Of a DNA stretch of 64,000 bases, positions 1 to 8,143 are shown piece after piece. The notes under the pieces were generated by a model that was not told where the DNA came from, searched no databases, and saw only the letters and a program-made list of their open reading frames with translations. Every line of letters begins with the position of its first letter. The stretch's first letter is position 1. Origin of the DNA: Dactylosporangium siamense (lineage in GTDB: Bacteria > Actinomycetota > Actinomycetes > Mycobacteriales > Micromonosporaceae). The stretch is from the NCBI RefSeq assembly GCF_016862795.1, contig NZ_BONQ01000036.1, forward strand, positions 61,990-125,989, written 5' to 3'. Made by a program: the position numbers and the translations under genes.

Positions 1-1274
1 GCGTCGCGCTGCTCGACGCCGAAGCGGTGCTGCTCGTCGACGACGATGAGGCCCAGGTCCTTGAACGCGACGCCCTCATACAGCAGGGCGTGGGTGCCGA
101 CGATGATGCCGGCGGCACCCGAGCCGATCTCCTCGAGGACCTTGCGCTTGGCCGCGGCGCCAAGGGAGCCGGTCAGCAGCGCCACCCGGGTCGCGTCGGG
201 CGTGGCGTCGAGCTCGCCGGCCCGGGCCATGCCGCCGAGCAGGTCCATCACGTTGCGGTGGTGCTGGGCGGCGAGGACCTCGGTCGGGGCGAGCATCGCG
301 GCCTGCCCACCGGCGTCGACCACCTGCAGCATGGCCCGCAGAGCGCACACGGTCTTGCCCGAGCCGACCTCGCCCTGCAGGAGGCGGTGCATCGGATGCG
401 GGCGGGCCAGGTCGGCCGCGATCTCGTCGCCGACGTCGCGCTGGCCCCGGGTCAGCTCATACGGCAGCCGGGCGTCGAAGCTCGCCAGCAGCCCGTCGTC
501 GCGCAGCGGCCGGGCCCGGGCGGGCCAGTCGGCGGCGCGGTGCTTGCGCTGCACCAGGGTCAGCTGGAGCGCGAACGCCTCGTCCCACTTCAGCCGGCGC
601 TTCGCGAAGAACAGCGACTCGCGGGACTCGGGCCGGTGGATCTCGCGCAGCGCCTTGTCGAGCGCGGACAACTTCTGCTTGGCACGAACGGGCGCCGGGA
701 CCGGGTCGGGCGTCGGCGGCAGGACGTCCAGAACGGTGCGCACGGCGGCGGCGATCCGCCAGGTCGGCACCTTCGCGGTCGCCGGGTAGACGGGAATGAT
801 CGCACCGGCGAACTCCTCGACGCTCTCCTCTCCCTCGGCGCCGTCGAGCAGGACGTAGTCGGGCTGGTTGAGCTGCAACTTGCTCTGGAACCGGCCGACC
901 TTGCCGGAGAACAGGCCCCACCGGCCGGGGCGCAGCTGCGACTCCCGCCACGCCTGGTTGAAGAAGGTGACACTCAGCTCGCCGCCGCTGTCGTCGCCGA
1001 CGACCACCTCGAGCAGCGAGCCCCGCTTGCCCGCCGTCTTGCCCCGCTGTTGCATGAACGTCCGCGACGAGACCCGCTTGACCTGCCCGAACACCGTGAC
1101 CTCGGTGTCCATCTCCAGGGACCGGATGTCGGTGTGCTCGCCCCGCTCCTCGTAGCGGCGGGGGAAGTGGTAGACCAGGTCACCGACGGTGTGCAGGTTG
1201 AGGCTGTCGGCAAGCAGCTTCGCGCCGTTGCCGATCACCTTCTGCAGCGGCGTGGTCAGGTCGATCTCGGTCAC
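1..1274 (-). CDS. recG: ATP-dependent DNA helicase RecG (3' end outside window)
   Basis: RecG remodels stalled replication forks and Holliday junctions. The gene runs leftward off the window, so only about 424 N-terminal residues of a usual ~720-740 are visible. These cover the wedge/OB region and the first helicase motifs: Walker A GEVGSGKT near residue 300, the APTEVLA segment after it, and the DEQHRFGVEQR DEAD-type motif near residue 410, which is diagnostic of RecG. I chose the GTG at 1274 (protein VTEIDLTTPLQKVIG), which lies 4 nt after the stop of the upstream DAK-family gene, so the two are probably co-transcribed. The rpmB-DAK-recG order is conserved in actinobacteria. The identification is secure; the C-terminus cannot be judged. 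Confidence 0.95.
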   Translation of the reverse strand, partial: MTEIDLTTPLQKVIGNGAKLLADSLNLHTVGDLVYHFPRRYEERGEHTDIRSLEMDTEVTVFGQVKRVSSRTFMQQRGKTAGKRGSLLEVVVGDDSGGELSVTFFNQAWRESQLRPGRWGLFSGKVGRFQSKLQLNQPDYVLLDGAEGEESVEEFAGAIIPVYPATAKVPTWRIAAAVRTVLDVLPPTPDPVPAPVRAKQKLSALDKALREIHRPESRESLFFAKRRLKWDEAFALQLTLVQRKHRAADWPARARPLRDDGLLASFDARLPYELTRGQRDVGDEIAADLARPHPMHRLLQGEVGSGKTVCALRAMLQVVDAGGQAAMLAPTEVLAAQHHRNVMDLLGGMARAGELDATPDATRVALLTGSLGAAAKRKVLEEIGSGAAGIIVGTHALLYEGVAFKDLGLIVVDEQHRFGVEQRD

Positions 1275-1278
1275 CGGC

Positions 1279-3444
1279 TCACTCCACCCCGACCAGCAGC
1301 GGATAGTGCGGCTGGCCTCCCTCGTAGCACTGGACTTCGACGAACGGCCACGCCGCGGCGACGTGCCCGCGCAGCGTCTCCCCCAGGCCCGCGGGCGCGC
1401 CCTGACCCGCGATGAGGGTCACCAGCTCCCCGCCGGCCAGCAACATCCGGTCCAGCAGCAGACAGGCGGTCCGCTCCAGATCCTGCCCGATCAGGTTGAC
1501 CTCCCCGTCGACGATCGCCAGCACGTCACCCCGCTGGCATCGCCCGGCGACGGTGAGCGCCTCACGGGCCGCGACGGTCAGCTCGGCCGACCGGCACCTG
1601 GCCGCGGCCTCCGCCATCGCGATCACGTCGTCCTCGAACCGCCGGCTCGTGTCCCGCACGGCCATCGCGGCGAGGGCCTGCACCGGCGACCGCGTCGGCA
1701 CGACACCGGCCCGGATCCCCGCGGCCCGGGCCTCGGCCGCTGCCGTGTTGGCGACGGCCAGGACGTTGGTGTCATTGGGCAGGACCACCACCCGGGACGC
1801 ACCCGTCGCCTGGATCGCGGCCAGCACCTCGCCCGTCGACGGCGTGCCCGTCAGCACCGTGGCGCCCTCGGCGGCGAGCAGCTCGCCCATCCCCCGGCCG
1901 CTGCACACGACCACGACGCCCGAGCCGGCGACCTCGACCGGGACCGGCGACCCGCCACCGAACAGGTCGGGCGACGTCTCGGACAGCTCGGGCGTCCGGA
2001 CCGAACGCTGCTCCGCGATCTGCTCGGCGAACCTCGTCACGGCGATCCTGCTGGGCCGCCCGGCCGCGATTCCCGCCTCGATCGCCGCGCCGACGTCGTT
2101 GACGTGCACATGGACGTGCCAGGTCGGGTCGTCACCGACGACGACGAGCGAGTCGCCGAGCGCCCCGAGCGCCTCCCGCAGCGGGCCGATCGCCGCCGGC
2201 GGGGCATCGAGCAGGAACTGCACCTCGTAGCCGAACTCGACCGACCCCGCCTCGCGATCCATGACCCCACCGGGCGCGGCGACGGCACCGACGTGCGTCG
2301 GTCCGGCGGCCGGTGGAGGCTCCCCGGTCAGCGACGTCACGAACGCCTCCAGCAGCACAACCAGGCCACGACCCCCGGCGTCGACGACCCCCGCCCGCGC
2401 CAGCGCGGGCAGCTGCTCCGGCGTGCGGGCGAGCGCGACCCGCGCCCCCTCGGCCGCCGCCCGCGCCACCGCAACGACGCCCACCGACCCGCCACCACCA
2501 AACAACCCACCGACAGCTGACCCACCGATGGCTGACGGACCGCCACCGACAGCTGACCCACCGATGGCTGACGGACCGCCACCACCAGACGACCCACCGA
2601 CGGCCGACCCACCGATGGCTGACGGACCGCCATCAACAGGCGACCCGCCTGCGTCCGACGAACCACCGCCGGCCGGCAACCCGCCGCCGACCGGCGAACC
2701 ACCATCGGCCGAAGCACCGAAGACAGTCGAAGACCCGCCACCGGGCAAGGAAGCGCCAGCCGAAGACCCACCGGCGGCCGATGAAGCCCAGCCCGGCCGG
2801 GAAGCGCCTGTTGAGGAAGAGGAAGCAGCGGACGAGACCGAAGCGTTCACTGCGGAGGACGAGCCAGAGGCAGAGGCAGCGGACGAACCAAAGGACGAGC
2901 CAGAGGCGTCCGACGCCCGAGACGAGCCAGAGGCGTCCGACGCGCGAGACGAGCCAGAGGCGGCGGAGGCAGCCGCCCGGGCCGCGGCGGTGGCGACCGA
3001 CAGCACCGTGCCCTCCACTGGGGCGGCCACCGCCGCATAGGCCGACCGGGCCGCGCCGTCCAGCGCCGCCGCAAGCTCCGCCCCGCCCACGACCGGCGAC
3101 GACGCCGACGCCGACGCCAGTGACGAGGCCAGCCCCTTGAGCAGCTGCGCCAGGATGATGCCCGAGTTGCCCCGGGCGCCGAGCAGCGCGCCCCTCGCGG
3201 CGACCGCCAGCAGCTCCGCGGCGCCGGCGGTGTCCGGGGCCGCGTCGACCGCGTCGACCGCGGCCGACATCGTCAACGCCAGGTTGGTCCCGGTGTCGCC
3301 GTCGGGCACGGGATAGACGTTGAGGGCGTCGATCTCTGACCGGTGCCGACGCAGCGCGTCAAGACCGGCGGCACACCACCGGCGAACGGTGGCACCGTCC
3401 CCACTCTCTGGCACGCGCCAGAGCCTATCGGCGACCACCGACAT
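1279..3444 (-). CDS. DAK2/DhaL-domain kinase, YloV/FakA family, with a large Gly/Ser repeat insertion
   Basis: The family is related to dihydroxyacetone kinase, and its FakA members phosphorylate fatty acids held by DegV-type FakB proteins. From ATG 3444 the protein is 721 aa. The N-terminal DhaL domain has the Mg/ATP-binding motif DGDTGTN near residue 48 and the [12 protein letters not shown] motif. The DhaL domain is interrupted at about residues 152-319 by a low-complexity Gly/Ser/Ala insertion with three copies of [12 protein letters not shown] and two of SRASDASG, after which the helical fold resumes ([22 protein letters not shown]). The C-terminal FakA-like half follows. A GTG at 3489 would add 15 basic residues; I prefer the ATG because the fold starts just after it. 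The substrate is inferred from the family only, and no fakB gene is in the window. Confidence 0.85.
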   Translation of the reverse strand: MSVVADRLWRVPESGDGATVRRWCAAGLDALRRHRSEIDALNVYPVPDGDTGTNLALTMSAAVDAVDAAPDTAGAAELLAVAARGALLGARGNSGIILAQLLKGLASSLASASASSPVVGGAELAAALDGAARSAYAAVAAPVEGTVLSVATAAARAAASAASGSSRASDASGSSRASDASGSSFGSSAASASGSSSAVNASVSSAASSSSTGASRPGWASSAAGGSSAGASLPGGGSSTVFGASADGGSPVGGGLPAGGGSSDAGGSPVDGGPSAIGGSAVGGSSGGGGPSAIGGSAVGGGPSAIGGSAVGGLFGGGGSVGVVAVARAAAEGARVALARTPEQLPALARAGVVDAGGRGLVVLLEAFVTSLTGEPPPAAGPTHVGAVAAPGGVMDREAGSVEFGYEVQFLLDAPPAAIGPLREALGALGDSLVVVGDDPTWHVHVHVNDVGAAIEAGIAAGRPSRIAVTRFAEQIAEQRSVRTPELSETSPDLFGGGSPVPVEVAGSGVVVVCSGRGMGELLAAEGATVLTGTPSTGEVLAAIQATGASRVVVLPNDTNVLAVANTAAAEARAAGIRAGVVPTRSPVQALAAMAVRDTSRRFEDDVIAMAEAAARCRSAELTVAAREALTVAGRCQRGDVLAIVDGEVNLIGQDLERTACLLLDRMLLAGGELVTLIAGQGAPAGLGETLRGHVAAAWPFVEVQCYEGGQPHYPLLVGVE

Positions 3445-3633
3445 TTTCCTCGCGCGCCACCGCGCGAGGCGGCCGCAGGAGCGCGACAAGGGCCGATTGG
3501 GAGCAGGCGGGTCCCATCAGGTAACCTTGCGGGGTTGCCCGCCGGTTCGCCGGCCGGTGACACCTGGAATCCGCCGCCGGCCAGTCCGGTGGAGGGGTCC
3601 AGCCCGAGACGCAATCAATCCCAGGAGATCCCC

Positions 3634-3825
3634 GTGGCTAGCGTGTGCGACGTCTGCGGCAAGGGACCGGGCTTCGGCCACAACGTGTCCCACTCGCACC
3701 GGCGGACCAACCGCCGTTGGAACCCCAACATTCAGACGGTGCGCACCCCTGCCGGTGGCGGCACCACGCGGAAGGTGCAGGCATGCACCTCCTGCCTCAA
3801 GGCCGGCAAGGTCGTTCGCGGCTGA
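3634..3825 (+). CDS. rpmB: 50S ribosomal protein L28
   Basis: Large-subunit ribosomal protein of 63 aa. It starts at GTG 3634 ([15 protein letters not shown]), with AGGAG about 8 nt upstream. It has the typical L28 body ([18 protein letters not shown]) and two CxxC pairs (CDVC and CTSC) that form a zinc site, so it is the zinc-binding (C+) form of L28. It is divergent from the DAK gene and is followed by a strong terminator. Many actinobacteria also have a cysteine-free, zinc-independent paralogue controlled by Zur; that second copy is not in this window. Confidence 0.95.
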   Translation: MASVCDVCGKGPGFGHNVSHSHRRTNRRWNPNIQTVRTPAGGGTTRKVQACTSCLKAGKVVRG

Positions 3826-3864
3826 TCGCCTGCAGCAAGCGCAACCCAGCACGACCCAGCATCG

Positions 3865-3898
3865 AGAAAGCCCCGCGACGCACCGTCGCGGGGCTTCT
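3865..3898 (+). terminator. rho-independent-type terminator of rpmB
   Basis: A GC-rich inverted repeat (GCCCCGCGACG / CGTCGCGGGGC, loop of about 3 nt) flanked by GAAA and TTCTC lies 40 nt after the rpmB stop. The T-tract is short, as is usual in actinomycetes. Confidence 0.8.
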
Positions 3899-3932
3899 CG
3901 GCATCTGGCGCATCGGGTGAACGACCGGCCGC

Positions 3933-4160
3933 CGAGCAACCGGACGCAGCGCCCCAGGCGAGCACCCGGCCGCGGAGCGCCCTGACGAGCAACCGGGCGC
4001 AGAGCGCCCAACGAGCCACATGGCACAGAGCGCCCAACGAGCCACCCGACGCGGAGCGCCCCACCGAACAACCAGGCGCGGAGCGCCCAAGCGACCAACG
4101 AGGCGCAAAGGCGTCCGAGCGAACAACCAGGCGCAAAGGCGTCCGGGCGGACGACCGGCC
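3933..4160. repeat. degenerate tandem repeat, ~26-27 bp unit, about 8 copies
   Basis: Between the rpmB terminator and the acetyltransferase gene, a unit resembling CGAGCAACCNGGCGCGGAG followed by CGCCCAA recurs about every 26-27 bp. Copies differ by substitutions and 1-2 nt indels. The unit is near a multiple of 3, so spurious reading frames appear on both strands, but none shows a start signal or a consistent codon pattern. I see no gene here. Confidence 0.75.
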
Positions 4161-4161
4161 G

Positions 4162-4629
4162 CTACAACTCCCGGCCGAACGACCGCACGCTCGGATACCC
4201 CTTGTAGTGACCGAAGTCAGGGATCACCGAGTAACCGGCCTTCTGGTACAGCGCGATCGCCTCCGGCTGCGCCGTCCCGGTCTCCAGCCAGATCCGCTCC
4301 CGCCCCGCCTCCCGCGCCGCCCCCTCCACCGCCGTGAGCAGCCGCTGCGCCACCCCCAGCCCACGGAACGCGGGATCGACGTAGAGCCGCTTCAGCTCCG
4401 CCGTGGTCTCGTCCTCGGCGAAGGTCCGCCAGCCGCAGCACCCCGCCGGCGCATGGTCGACGTACGCGACGAAGAAGCCGCCCAGCGGTGGGTCGAACTC
4501 CCCCGGCTGGATGGGGGTGGTGTCCCCGTCCCCGCCGTAACGCCTGCTCAGGTCGGCGAGCGTGGCGCTGATCAGTTCGGTGGCGACCCGCGAGCCGTAG
4601 CGGGTCAGTCGGATGTCGAGCTCGGTCAC
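4162..4629 (-). CDS. GNAT-family N-acetyltransferase
   Basis: 155 aa from GTG 4629 (VTELDIRLTRYG). It has the GNAT acetyl-CoA-binding motif A (AELKRLYVDPAFRGLGVAQRLL, with the R/Q-x-x-G-x-G/A core RGLGVA) near residues 85-105 and the C-terminal YQKAGYSVIPDFGHY strand. The nearby SATLADLSRRYGG and FVAYVDHAPAGCCGWR segments are typical of small single-domain GNATs. An upstream GTG at 4689 would overlap the end of thiL, so I rejected it. The gene follows thiL by 28 nt on the same strand and is probably in its transcript. The substrate is unknown. Confidence 0.85.
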   Translation of the reverse strand: MTELDIRLTRYGSRVATELISATLADLSRRYGGDGDTTPIQPGEFDPPLGGFFVAYVDHAPAGCCGWRTFAEDETTAELKRLYVDPAFRGLGVAQRLLTAVEGAAREAGRERIWLETGTAQPEAIALYQKAGYSVIPDFGHYKGYPSVRSFGREL

Positions 4630-4657
4630 CCGTAAAGGGTATCGAGGCGATCGCTCG

Positions 4658-5620
4658 TTACCGGAAGTGGTCCCATCCGGGGGCTCCACCGGTGTACCGG
4701 CGGCCGTCCACGGTCACCCCATCGCCGGCGGTGAAGAGGCTGGCCGGCAGGACCTCCCCGACGACCCGCCAGTCGTCCGGCAGCTCGATCGAGGGCGGGA
4801 AGGTGGCCGCGAGCGGGTGGTCGTCCCCGCCGGCGAGGATCCAGCCGTACGGGTCGACGCCCAGCGCCGTCGCCGCGTCCCGCATCTGCTCGGGCACCAC
4901 GAACGCGGACCGGTGCAGGTCGATCCCGACGCCGCTGGCGGTCGCGATGTGGCCCAGGTCGGCGAGCAGCCCGTCCGAGACGTCGATCATGGACGTGGCA
5001 CCGAGCCGCGCGCCGGACGGGCCCGCGGCGTAGGGCACCTGGGGGCGGCGATGGGCTTCCACCAGCAGTTTCGGCGAGCGGAAGCCGCGGGACAGGATGG
5101 TGTAGCCGGCCGCCGCGTATCCGATCCGACCGCAGACCGCCACCACGTCACCCGGGCGGGCCCCGGTGCGGACCAGCGGCGCCCGTCCCTCCAGGTTGCC
5201 CAGGGCGGTCACCGCGATGGTCAGCGTGGGGCTGGCGGACATGTCGCCGCCGACGACGATCGCGCCGACCTTGCCCGCCTCCGCCGCGAGACCGTCCGCG
5301 AGTTCCTCCGCCCAGGTGATCTCAAGGTTGGCGGGGGTACAGAGCGCGACGAGCAGCGCCGTCGGGCGGGCGCCCATGGCGGCGATGTCGGCGAGGTTGG
5401 CGGCGGCGGCCCGGTGGCCGATGTCGCGGGCGGTGGACCAGTCACGGCGGAAGTGCCGGCCGTCCACGAGCACGTCGGTGCTGGCCACGACCCGGCCGTC
5501 AGGCGCTGCGACCAGGGCCGCGTCGTCGCCGGGTCCCAGCAGGACCAGGGGCGACGCCGCCCCGAGCCGGGCCGTCACCCGTGAGATGAGCCCGAACTCC
5601 CCGGCGGTTGCAACGGTCAC
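4658..5620 (-). CDS. thiL: Thiamine-monophosphate kinase
   Basis: Phosphorylates thiamine monophosphate to thiamine pyrophosphate, the last step of cofactor synthesis. 320 aa, the usual length. The N-terminal GEFGLISRVT and GPGDDAALV segments carry the metal/ATP-binding aspartates of the PurM/ThiL fold. They are followed by TDVLVDGRHFRRDWSTARDIGHRAAAANLADIAAMG, a strong ThiL signature, and by VSDGLLADLGHIA and AGGDDHPL in the C-terminal half. The start is GTG 5620. It is divergent from the small Lrp-type gene at 5784 and upstream of a GNAT gene. Placement in the recG-ddl neighbourhood matches other actinobacteria. Confidence 0.94.
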   Translation of the reverse strand: MTVATAGEFGLISRVTARLGAASPLVLLGPGDDAALVAAPDGRVVASTDVLVDGRHFRRDWSTARDIGHRAAAANLADIAAMGARPTALLVALCTPANLEITWAEELADGLAAEAGKVGAIVVGGDMSASPTLTIAVTALGNLEGRAPLVRTGARPGDVVAVCGRIGYAAAGYTILSRGFRSPKLLVEAHRRPQVPYAAGPSGARLGATSMIDVSDGLLADLGHIATASGVGIDLHRSAFVVPEQMRDAATALGVDPYGWILAGGDDHPLAATFPPSIELPDDWRVVGEVLPASLFTAGDGVTVDGRRYTGGAPGWDHFR

Positions 5621-5783
5621 CCGTCCTCCAATTTCAACAAGAACATGAACACCGAATGCGCGATGTTGCGGTTGACGCAGCGTGTTGTGACACGATCACG
5701 CACGGCTGCTGGTTCGCTGCCTCCCATGGTGCGGTAGGTTCAGCGCTGATCAGCGCTCGCGCGGCGCAGGAAGGAGTCGTGTC

Positions 5784-6017
5784 GTGGTACAGGCATACAT
5801 CCTGATCCAAACAGAGGTCGGCAAGGCACGCGATGTGGCGACCGCCATCCAGGAGCTCACCGGGGTCGTCCGGGTGGACGCGGTCACCGGGCCGTATGAC
5901 GTGGTGGTGCTCACCGAGGCGCGTAGCGTCGACGAGCTGGGCAAGTTGATCGTCAGCAACGTGCAGCTGGTGCCCGGCATCACCCGCACCCTGACCTGCT
6001 CGGTGGTGCACTTATAA
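5784..6017 (+). CDS. Stand-alone Lrp/AsnC effector-binding (RAM) domain protein
   Basis: 77 aa, starting at GTG 5784 with AGGAAGGAG just upstream. The whole protein is the beta-alpha-beta-beta-alpha-beta RAM domain of Lrp/AsnC regulators (VQAYILIQTEVGK ... VDAVTGPYDVVVLTEA ... ITRTLTCSVVHL) with no helix-turn-helix. Such SraM-type proteins may bind amino acids or modulate full-length Lrp partners; the role here is unproven. Its TAA stop abuts the ATG of the next gene with no gap, so the two are translationally linked. Confidence 0.88.
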   Translation: MVQAYILIQTEVGKARDVATAIQELTGVVRVDAVTGPYDVVVLTEARSVDELGKLIVSNVQLVPGITRTLTCSVVHL

Positions 6018-6530
6018 ATGACGGCGACCAGCCCCGCCAGGATTGCCACCATCGCCGCGGTCCCCGTCGCGCTGCTGGTGGGGGTCCTGGCGTTCTGGCT
6101 GCTCGGAGGCTTCCCCACGGCGGCGGCGACCGGCACCGTGCGCACCGACGCGGCAGCGATGGACGAGGCCACGACGGCGACCTGCCGCGCGCTGGTGGCG
6201 CGCCTGCCCGAGACGCTCGGCGGGCTGAACCGGCGCCCCGTCAGCGCCGGCCCCGAGCAGAACGCGGCGTTCGGCGACCCGGCGATCGTGCTGTCCTGCG
6301 GCACCGTCGGTAAGCGGGCGATTCCGCAAGACGCCCAGCTCCTGGGCCTGTCGGACGTATGTTGGTATCCGGAGGAGCGGGGCGACGAGACCGTCTGGAC
6401 GACGGTGGACCGCCAGGTCCCGCTGCGGGTCGTGGTGCCGGCGAAGGCCGACGGCGCGTGGCTGGTCAACCTCTCGGCACCGATCGTCGCGACCGTGCCG
6501 TTCACCGATCCGGGCACCACCCACTGCTGA
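6018..6530 (+). CDS. DUF3515-type membrane-anchored protein
   Basis: 170 aa beginning directly after the stop of the Lrp-domain gene. An N-terminal hydrophobic segment (about residues 8-34) is followed by an exported domain of about 135 residues with conserved-looking cysteines (ATCRAL, VLSCGTVG, DVCWYP, and the terminal C). This matches the DUF3515 proteins found in the same place in other actinobacteria (M. tuberculosis Rv2980 region). The cysteines may form disulphides outside the cell. The function is unknown. Confidence 0.75.
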   Translation: MTATSPARIATIAAVPVALLVGVLAFWLLGGFPTAAATGTVRTDAAAMDEATTATCRALVARLPETLGGLNRRPVSAGPEQNAAFGDPAIVLSCGTVGKRAIPQDAQLLGLSDVCWYPEERGDETVWTTVDRQVPLRVVVPAKADGAWLVNLSAPIVATVPFTDPGTTHC

Positions 6531-6613
6531 AATACCGATCTCCCCTCGGTCAGCACGGAACTCGGCAACGCACCGAACACGGTGCGGAACCGAACCGAAC
6601 GAGGAGGAGATCC

Positions 6614-7066
6614 ATGCGTACATTGCTGGCCGCCGCGGCGGCCCTGGTCGTCGGCGCCACGACGTTCGCCACCCCGGCAACCGCCGCGCCCGCGCCGAGG
6701 ACGGTGGCGCTGGGCGCGTCCCTGACCGGGAAACAGGAGGTCCCCAAGGGCAAGGGCGACCCGGACGCCACCGGCATCGCCCTGCTCCAGCTGCACCGCG
6801 ACAACCGGCTCTGCTACGTCATCCGCGTCCGCGACGTCGACGGCAAGATCGACGCCGCGCACATCCATGCCGGCCGCCCGGGCAGGAACGGGCCGGTGAG
6901 CGTCGCGCTGACGGCGCCGACCTGGTACGGATCGGTCGCCACGTGCACGCAGCTCACCGGCAAGCTCGCCCGGCGCCTCCGCGACGACCCGGAGCGCTAC
7001 TACGTCAACGTGCACTCGTCGGCCTACCCCGACGGCGCCCTGCGCGGGCAGCTGCACAGCGGCTAG
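6614..7066 (+). CDS. Secreted CHRD-domain protein
   Basis: 150 aa, with GAGGAGGAG ending 4 nt before ATG 6614. A signal peptide (about residues 1-24, cleavage after ATAA) precedes a CHRD domain. Visible CHRD hallmarks are LTGKQEVP, GIALLQL, ICYV-like strand RLCYVIRV, AAHIHAGRPGRNGPVSVAL and YYVNVHSSAYPDGALRGQL. CHRD domains occur in chordin and in many secreted bacterial proteins of unknown role. The stop codon overlaps the stop of the convergent ddl-like gene. Confidence 0.85.
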   Translation: MRTLLAAAAALVVGATTFATPATAAPAPRTVALGASLTGKQEVPKGKGDPDATGIALLQLHRDNRLCYVIRVRDVDGKIDAAHIHAGRPGRNGPVSVALTAPTWYGSVATCTQLTGKLARRLRDDPERYYVNVHSSAYPDGALRGQLHSG

Positions 7067-8082
7067 TGCAGTCCGGTCCCACGCCGCACGGCCGCCTTGA
7101 CCAGTCTCGAGATCAGCGTCTGGTACGCCACGCCGCTCGCCTGCCACACCACGGGGAACGGCGCGCCGGGGTCGAAGCCGGGCATCGTGTCGATCCGGTC
7201 GAAGAAGACCTGGCCGTCGGGGGTGACCGTGCACTCGACCACGGCCAGTCCGGCGCAGTCGAGCGTGATGAACGCCTCGACGGCCAGGTCCCGGACCCGG
7301 CGCTCGACGGCGTGGTCGAGCTCGGCGGGTGCGGCGACCCGGTCGCCGAGGACCTCGCCGGGCACGCTGGCCTCGGGCCGGTCGCCTGAACCGGTGTCCA
7401 GGACACCGACGGTGATCTTCCGGCCGGCGGGGGCGGCGACGACGACGACCTTCGGGTCGACGGCACGGGCCGCGGCGACCGCGTCCGGCAGCGCCGCCCA
7501 GTCCGCGACCTCGGTCACGGCACCGGCGCCGCGGGCCGGGCGGACCACGACGGGCAGGCCGAGCCGCGCCCGGTCGGCCGCGCCGAGGCCGGCGGTGTCG
7601 GCGGTGTCGGCGGTGTCGGCGGTGTCCCTGAGCACGACGTAGGGCGCGACGGGCAGGCCGGCGGCGGCGGCGAGCTTGCGGGAGAAGTCCTGGTCCACGG
7701 CGACGGACGCGGCGAGGACGCCCGACCCGACATACGGCAGGTCGGCCATCTCCAGCAGCCCCTGGATGGTGCCCTCGTCGCCGAAGGCGCCCTGCAGGAC
7801 TGGGAAGACCACGTCGATGCCGCCGAGGTGGGCGACCCCGACGCCGGCGTCGACGACCGAGACCGCGGCGCCGGCCGGGACGAGCTCCGTGGACGGCCCG
7901 CCGGCCTGTGCGGCCGCGCTGAGCACCCAGCGACCCTCCCGGGTCACCCCGATCGGCACGATCTCGAACTCGTCGCCGTCGAGGGCGTCGAGGAGGTCGG
8001 CGGCGCCGACGCTGGACACGGCGTGCTCGGTGCTGCCGCCGCCGAACACGACGGCGACCCGGGTCTTCTCTGGCGTTTCCAC
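7063..8082 (-). CDS. D-alanine--D-alanine ligase homologue at the ddlA locus, active site degenerate
   Basis: 339 aa from GTG 8082. It aligns end to end with actinobacterial DdlA: [52 protein letters not shown], and a C-terminus MPGF...[13 protein letters not shown]...GLH like that of the mycobacterial enzyme. However, the catalytic core is changed. The ATP-binding VKP..GGSS region reads [10 protein letters not shown]. The (Y/F)D..(A)KY loop is missing. The metal-binding pattern D-F-F ... N-E-x-N reads E-C-T ... D-R-I-D. A DTA repeat (four copies near residue 150) fills another loop. It follows the cystathionine lyase gene by 61 nt. It is probably not an active ligase, or has another function; a second functional ddl would then be needed elsewhere. 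Confidence 0.85.
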   Translation of the reverse strand: [339 protein letters not shown]

Positions 8083-8143
8083 GCGCCGACCCTAACCGGA
8101 CGGTCAACCGGGCGCTGTCAACTGGTCAGCACCGCACGCTGCG

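Noticed and set aside
3933..4160. 26-27-bp repeats considered as CRISPR
   Set aside because: Copies are contiguous and degenerate, with no spacers and no cas genes in the window.
5750..8107. 2.36-kb open frame on the minus strand covering the Lrp, DUF3515, CHRD and ddl genes
   Set aside because: Arg/Gly/Ala-rich translation with no recognisable motif; it is the shadow frame created by GC-rich third positions of the real genes.
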